Shown piece by piece: positions 58,431-64,000 of a stretch of DNA of 64,000 nucleotides (its first letter is position 1; the number at the start of each line of letters is the position of its first letter). The notes beneath the pieces are model-generated. The model made no database searches, was not told where the DNA came from, and saw only the letters and a list, made by a program, of their open reading frames with translations. The translations under genes were made by a program, and so were the position numbers. The DNA comes from Odiellus spinosus (Eukaryota > Arthropoda > Arachnida > Opiliones > Phalangiidae): assembly GCA_963920705.1 (NCBI GenBank), contig OY987239.1, positions 806,001 through 870,000 of the forward strand. The letters are read 5' to 3'.

Positions 58431-58667
58431 ACTTATTTCCCAAGGTTACAAAAAACTATAACCGTATGATATAATATTTTTATGGATTTTTTTTTCAAGC
58501 TGATGAATTTTGAAATTCGTTACACTCGGGGAGGTATTATTTTGGTTTCCCAACTTGTTCAAAAGTACCTTTGTCTGTATTAATTCGAATTCAGTGGACG
58601 GTGGGAAGAGGGAAACGACGACGACGATTTCAGTTATCAAGCGCCGCGGGTGCATTGGAAAAGACAT

Positions 58668-58795
58668 TACGGTATCTGATGAAATTCGAGTTTAGATAAA
58701 GGGATAAACACGAACGTGTTTATCCTAATTACGGTTTCCGATGAAATTCGAGTTTAATAAAGGGATAAACACGAACGTGTTTATCCTAATGGATT
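58668..58795. repeat. 62-bp tandem duplication
   Basis: Two units with GATGAAATTCGAGTTTA and AAAGGGATAAACACGAACGT, each containing the palindrome ATAAACACGAACGTGTTTAT. It lies just beyond the end of CB copy 2, so it is flanking sequence that predates or is outside the duplication. Confidence 0.85.
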
Positions 58796-59190
58796 TATTT
58801 ATTTAAGAGAAAGATAATTCGTGGGAATTCATGGTTTTAAACCTCAAAGCACAATATTTCAGCGCCATACCATAGATTTTAAATGAAGGTCTAATTTTAC
58901 AATTATCATGATAAAGGATATTTCAAAAAATAGAAAAGTTAATTATAATGTGGTGTTTAATTAAATATCGAAATTAAAACGTTAAATTTTGTTTTTGATT
59001 TCAAGATCGATATTAATCGATAGGGAATCTTGTAAATCGTATAAGCCTTTTATTATTATAGACTTCGTAATCGGGATATTCGTATGTTTTAATATAACCA
59101 TGATATATAATTGCCCGAGTTCAATACTAAAGTTGGAAAATATCCAATTACACTGACTTAATATTTAACGGAAATGGTACAAGCTTAAGT
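58796..59190. other. AT-rich intergenic sequence
   Basis: No gene or repeat recognised. Confidence 0.4.
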
Positions 59191-60622
59191 TTTTGCGAGA
59201 TTGTTCAAGGAGAAAATCTTTACAACAAATGTGTCTTGAGCAATACGTCTCAAATCTATGATTTTTCACGTGACTTAGTGGTAATTACAAACATATCTTA
59301 GTATAATCGAAAAGCAAAGGTTTCAAACACGAATATTAGGTAAAAATAATTCAATGATTGCCCTCAAAATAGAAAAGGCAATTCCGACGATCCAAATTTT
59401 GAATACGGGCCAAAGAAAATGCGCTGTTCAGACCAAGTATGTTCAAATGCTCCGTAGGTCTGCCATCGGAGCTCAGCGAGGTTAGGATGACGAAATATCC
59501 CGATTGTACCGAAGGTGAAAAGTGGTAATGTCCAAAAATTCTCTCATGGGCATAACTAAAATAACAACCGGTGTCCACGATCTTTTGATAAAAGAAAAAA
59601 CAAGAAGGCAAAGCATATTAGAGAAAATACAAAATTTTCGGACTGTATTGTACCTTTATGTATAACCCAAGGTTTAGTACCTCGCGGCAATAATATTGTA
59701 ATATATATTACAACGTGTATAAGCTTGTGTGACGTTTCGTTGGAACGAAAATTGATAGTCTTTTTAGGACATTATAATATCCTACATCCCCTTGCGGGTG
59801 TGTCTAGAAACTACTAATGGCTTACTGTAATAGTGTGTCGATAAAGTATTTAGTTGACGCGTTAGCGTTTAATGTTATGGGCCGATCATTCTGCGTATAG
59901 CAATTTATTGACATATGGAAATGAGCACTTACGCTATTTTTAATTCCTTCGGCTATTGTATGTAATATTGTCCGAGGGCGTTGTTTCCCAATGTTTTCGA
60001 GCATATCACCAACGTCTTCGACATCCAACAATTTTAACCTTTAAAATGACAACTGGTTTAGCATAGGTTGTACCAAGAATTGCACTAATAATGCGTAAGA
60101 CATCTGAAATATTTCTGTGAAGAAAATCGTTTACTCACTAATTAATAAGGAAAAATACTTCAATAGCCTATCAGATATACTTCGATATGTAAGCATTTGT
60201 GGCGTGCTTCTAATCTAAGAGTTTTTTGAAGTCTGGCTAAGTTCTATAGAGAGATTAAACATTCCTAGTGGAATGTTCAATCATGTTCTTGATTTGGTTC
60301 TAGTTTTCGCGCATATTTTAATAAGTCTGACTCACGTGACATTCTTTAAGTTGAGTAAGATGAACTGCTGTGCCGCAAAAGTATTCGTAAAAACTAGGTG
60401 TGAACTTCCCAATTAACCATGATTGCGCTAAATTGGCTTCCCAGCTATTCTTCTGTTATATAAATTTAACTTTTTTTAAGGGAGAATGCAACCAAACAAG
60501 TGTTTTTTCTATCGATTACGAAGAAAGTCACAATCTTCATGAGTTTATCTAAGCCTAATTTTCTCTTTGACCTTTGATTCGGTGGATTGCGACTACTTAA
60601 ACGATAAGGAATCGATAAAAAA
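59190..60622. repeat. Segmental duplication, copy 2 (partner 1,075-4,600)
   Basis: Same order and orientation as copy 1, minus the gene's middle and minus the hAT-like MITE. It is cut on the right by the 3' end of Helentron K5 at 60,623, precisely within the AATCGATAAAAAA motif that continues into TCACTCGTTGTTAGG in copy 1. Confidence 0.75.
59351..60031 (-). pseudogene. Truncated copy of the ionotropic receptor gene
   Basis: Minus strand. The S1 exon (about 60,031-59,936; VEDVGDMLENIGKQRP) and its GTAAGT donor are conserved with the copy at 3.6 kb, and so is the next exon start (IVDTGCYFSYAH, FSPSVQSGYFVILTSLSSDG). After HLNILGLN the sequence jumps straight into the last-exon region (CGGGCCAAAGAAAATGCGCT), out of frame. 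The break falls at a shared GTT, so a simple microhomology deletion of the ~1.6 kb spanning membrane segments 1-2 and S2 explains it. It cannot encode a channel. Confidence 0.8.
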
Positions 60623-61335
60623 CAAGTTGGGAAACCAAAATATAACCTCCCCGACCCCGACGTTAAAGTAACCTAACTTAACCTTACCTAAAATAAAAGA
60701 TGACAAGGCTCAATTAAGAAATAGAACTCAATTGCAATCTTCAGTAATGCGTAATCTGTTTGCACAAATCAAAGATTGATCACAATCAATTAAACTCTAA
60801 ATTCTTCCATTAAACACTAAATTCATCCATGAAACACTAAATTCATCCATTAAACACTAAATTCACCAATTAAACACTAAATTCACCAATTAAACACTAA
60901 ATTCATCAATTAAACACTAAATTCATCAATTAAACACTAAATTCATCAATTAAACACTAAATTCATCAATTAAACACTAAATTCATCAATTAAACACTAA
61001 ATTCATCAATTAAACACTAAATTCATCAATTAAACACTAAATTCATCAATTAAACACTAAATACATCAATTAAACACTAAATTCATTAATTAAACTCTAA
61101 ATTCATCAAATAAACACTAAATTAATCCAATCTACACTAAATTCATCAAGCAAATAATTCAAAATCCTTCTCACCAAATACGTCTACCAAGGTTAACTTG
61201 ATACCACGAAATCACGATAAGAAATAAAACTAAAGAAAACGATCAGTAGCGAATTTCAAAATTCATCAGCTTGAAAAAAAAAATCCATAAAAATATTATA
61301 TCATACGGTTATAGTTTTTTGTAACCTTGGGAAAT
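60623..61335 (-). mobile_element. Helentron-like 3' fragment K5
   Basis: On the minus strand it ends GGGGAGGTTATATTTTGGTT, TCCCAACTTG at 60,623. Its far part (61,265-61,335, GGTTACAAAAAACTATAACC on the minus strand) matches the region just before the K4 3' end. It contains a 20-bp tandem array. It is interrupted at 61,336-61,340 by element M, so only about 0.7 kb remains. Confidence 0.75.
60789..61150. repeat. 20-bp tandem array in K5
   Basis: About 18 copies of ATTAAACACTAAATTCATCA with few changes. It lies ~165 bp inside the 3' end of the Helentron, a usual place for tandem arrays in such elements. Confidence 0.95.
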
Positions 61336-61339
61336 TCTT

Positions 61340-64000
61340 AGAACCCGGTAGGGTTCTATGTTATGGGCCCATCATCATCTGTAATGCTATTTTGATTTCC
61401 TTAAAAAATTGGACCTTTAGCCAATCAGAACGCACCATTTCCCCATTGAAATAACATTAAAATCGACTCTTTCGAGGACATGTCCCTTGCATCGCAGAAC
61501 TAAAAGAGGAATTATTTGTTACGGTTAAAACCAATTTTAAGTGGTAGAGCAAGGTTCGAATGTGTGCCTTTTCCAAGTTTCATTTAAAAATATTAAGTCT
61601 AAGTATTTTAAAAATAATTCTGAAGTTGACCCTTTTTTTGGTACTTAGCTGGTTTCGCGCATGGCCAAATTCGTAATGTTATTCTATGGGATTTGGTTTT
61701 TTGAAAGTGGCTTACCTTTCAGGTTTATTTTCTAATACTTCCGGATATTTTTAAAACTTGGATTTTCCGTGTGGTATGAATTAAGATTCGAGCTTTATTT
61801 TAAGACTAATTTCATAATTTTACACCGATTAGTTGGCCCACAATCTATTTATGAAAACGGACGAAAAAGTAAGGCGGAGAAATAGATTCGCCAAAAACCT
61901 AAGCCTAATTTGACAAATTAGGCTTAGGTTTTATATGGCTTTTTAAAATCACGTGCATGAGGACTCGTGGAGGAGCGCGCTTGATTTGGAGGCTATGGGT
62001 ATTGAACTCTGACTTAATTTCTCCTTCTTCATATTTTTGCCGTTTATGAAATTAGTCTAAAACTAAAGCCCGTAAAATATCTGGAATCATTAGAAAATAA
62101 ATCTGAAAGGTAAGTCTCTTACAAAAAATCTAAATCCCATAGAATTACATTAATTTTCAATTTCTCCGCCTGTTTTTTTTTTTTTTTTTGCCGTTTTTAT
62201 AAATAGACTGTGGCCAAACTAATCGGTGTAAAATTATGAAATTAGTCTTGAAATAAAGTCCGAAAAATATCTGGAATCATTAGAAAATAAATCTGAAAGG
62301 TAAGTCTCGTACAAAAAATCTAAATCCCATAGAATAACATTAAGTTTCAATTTCTCCGCCTTAAAACTTAAAAGTACTCTCCTTTTTGAAAATGTGAAAG
62401 TCCGAACGACTTGGCATTTCGAACGGCAATAAGGAAGGTATTAACATCCAAAATAATGAAAAAAATAATTTAAATTTAGTTTAAAGGGTAATGGGAAAAA
62501 TATGAAGATTTCGCTGCGGTTGACGGAGGTATTAACATCAAAAATGATGAAAAAATAAATTTTAATTGGGATTAAAGGGCACTGGTAAAAATGTAGAGAT
62601 TTGACTGAATCAAGTGCAGCTGCCGCAGCTATTAACATCAAAAATTATGAAAAAATAAATTTTAATTGGGATTAAAGGGCACTGGTAAAAATGTAGAGAT
62701 TTGACTGGAATCAAGTGCGGCTGCCGGAGGTATTAACATCAAAAATTATGAAAAAATTAATTTTAATTGGGATTAAAGGGCACTGGTAAAAATGTAGAGA
62801 TTTGACTGAATCAAGTGTGGCTGCCGCAGCTATTAACATCAAAAATTATGAAAAAATTAATTTTAATTGGGATTAAAGGACACTGGTAAAAATGTAGAGA
62901 TTTGACTGGAATCAAGTGCGGCTGCCGGAGGTATTAACATCAAAAATTATTAAAAAATAAATTTTAATTGGGATTAAAGGGCACTGGTAAAAATTTAGAG
63001 ATTTGACTGGAATCAAGTGCGGCTGCCGGAGGTATTAACATCAAAAATTATGAAAAAATTAATTTTAATTGGGATTAAAGGGCACTGGTAAAAATGTAGA
63101 GATTTGACTGGAATCAAGTGCGGCTGCCGGAGGTATTAACATCAAAAATTATGAAAAAATTTATTTTAATTGGGATTAAAGGCACTGGTAAAAATGTAGA
63201 AATTTGACTGGAATCAAGTGCGGCTGCCCCAGCTATTAACATCAAAAATTATGAAAAAAATTAATTTTAATTGGGATTAAAGGGCACTGGTAAAAATGTA
63301 GAGATTTGACTGGAATCATGTGCGGCTGTCGGAGGTATTAACATATAAAATTATGAAAAAATTAATTTTAATTGGGATTAAAGGGCACTGCTAAAAATTT
63401 AGAGATTTGACTGGAATCAAGTGCGGCTGTCGGAGGTATTAACATCTAAAATTATGAAAAAATTAATTTTAATTGGGATTAAAGGGCACTGGTAAAAATG
63501 TAGAGATTTGACTGAATCAAGTGCGGCTGCCCCAGCTATTAACATCAAAAATAATGAAAAAATTAATTTTAATTGTGATTAAAGGGCAATGGTAAAAATG
63601 TAGAGATCTGACTGTTTCAAGTGCGGCTGCCGCAGCTATTAACATCAAAAATTATGAAAAAAATTAATTTTAATTGGGATTAAAGGGCACTGGTAAAAAT
63701 GTAGAGATTTGACTGGAATCATGTGCGGCTGTCGGAGGTATTAACATATAAAATTATGAAAAAATTAATTTTAATTGGGATTAAAGGGCACTGGTAAAAA
63801 TGTAGAGATTTGACTGAATCAAGTGCGGCTGCCCCAGCTATTAAAATCAAAAATTGTGAAAAAATTTATTTTAATTGGGATTAAAGGCACTGGTAAAAAT
63901 GTAGAAATTTGACTGGAATCAAGTGCGGCTGCCCCAGCTATTAACATCAAAAATTATGAAAAAAATTAATTTTAATTGGGATTAAAGGGCACTGGTAAAA
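61340..64000. mobile_element. Satellite-linked element M, right copy (inverted)
   Basis: Starts with the palindrome AGAACCCGGTAGGGTTCT and mirrors 24,440-26,945 in opposite orientation. It includes the AAACCTAAGCCTAATT hairpin at about 61,900 and, between 61,790 and 62,370, two near-identical direct blocks (ATCTGGAATCATTAGAAAAT). The satellite follows to the window edge, so its outer end is not visible. Confidence 0.85.
62390..64000. repeat. 100-bp satellite array, right copy
   Basis: About 16 units of ~100 bp (AATTGGGATTAAAGGGCACT, GGTAAAAATGTAGAGATTTG, AATCAAGTGCGGCTGCC), the complement of the array at 24,440-26,030. GGAGGTATTAACATC and CAGCTATTAACATC variants alternate. It runs off the window. 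Confidence 0.95.

Larger units (their letters stand above)
55294..58557 (+). mobile_element. Non-autonomous Helentron-like element K4
   Basis: 3,264 bp from ACCTCCCCGAGTGAACTTGT (hairpin with CACGGGGAGGT, 55,294-55,325) to CGGGGAGGTATTATTTTGGT, TTCCCAACTTG (58,557). Flanks are TTT on the left and TT on the right, consistent with insertion at T-rich targets. Relative to CB copy 1 about 45 bp of target (near 49,260-49,303) are missing, so insertion was accompanied by deletion or copy 1 gained that stretch. Its first ~700 bp match K1/K3; the rest, including a tRNA-like array, is its own. Confidence 0.82.
49433..58667. repeat. Tandem-duplicated unit CB, copy 2 (split by K3 and K4)
   Basis: Three pieces match copy 1: 49,433-50,703, 54,127-55,293 and 58,558-58,667, about 2.55 kb in all. 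In copy 1 the corresponding sequences are contiguous at 46,559/46,560, which proves that K3 was inserted here. The TAACTAACCTA-rich internal array has one more unit than copy 1. Confidence 0.85.

Noticed and set aside
24440..64000. A single 40-kb giant transposon bounded by the inverted satellites
   Set aside because: The inner ends look like complete termini of two separate copies, the right one cuts into Helentron K5, and the outer right end is outside the window; independent insertion is simpler.

Overview
This is a eukaryotic, AT-rich, transposon-crowded stretch of an arthropod genome, most likely an insect. Three things point that way: divergent ionotropic chemoreceptor (IR) genes with short spliced exons, many interstitial blocks of the insect telomere motif (TTAGG/CCTAA), and a mobile-element content of Helitron/Helentron, Spy, hAT-like and CACTG-ended elements plus many small palindromic elements. 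I cannot name the species. There is no sign of bacterial operons, CRISPR or phage. All exon boundaries, and most repeat boundaries, were read by eye.

Layout. 1-930 is a 16-bp minisatellite running off the left edge. 1,265-3,672 (minus) holds the 3' half of an IR gene in five exons. 12,256-18,882 (plus) holds a second, diverged IR gene with four recognisable exons, matching intron positions and two in-frame stop codons; its introns are full of MITEs, including a 1-kb hAT-like element that carries an 11-bp minisatellite. 59,351-60,031 (minus) is a deleted copy of the first IR gene. 18,900-24,430 is MITEs and a non-autonomous Helentron-like copy (K1). 24,440-26,945 and 61,340-64,000 are two opposite-facing copies of an element built on a 100-bp satellite.

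The centrepiece, 28,036-39,631, is a large autonomous Helitron-type gene. It has an N-terminal THAP zinc finger, two internal peptide-repeat arrays, a Rep domain with HUH and Y-x3-Y motifs, a Pif1-like helicase, and a C-terminal ubiquitin-specific protease (USP) with its catalytic Cys, His and Asp/Asn boxes. It is broken by a frameshift near 28,925, one in a 17-A run (36,728-36,744), a stop at 37,924, and one in an 8-A run (38,111-38,118). A 3.57-kb CACTG-ended DNA transposon (30,340-33,905), with its own spliced gene, sits inside the coding sequence. Removing it with one copy of its TG duplication restores the frame exactly.

40,625-43,728 is a palindromic element split by Helentron copy K2. 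45,418-58,667 is a tandem duplication of a ~2.5-kb unit whose two copies were later hit by different elements: a Spy transposon (46,747-48,248) in copy 1, and Helentrons K3 and K4 in copy 2. K4 carries an array of four tRNA-Glu-like sequences. Comparing the copies gives empty-site evidence for these insertions.

How it fits together: apart from the IR genes, almost everything is mobile DNA, and the nesting gives a relative order of insertion. The Helitron-Rep-Hel-USP gene could in principle serve the non-autonomous Helentron copies (K1-K6), but I see no shared termini proving it.
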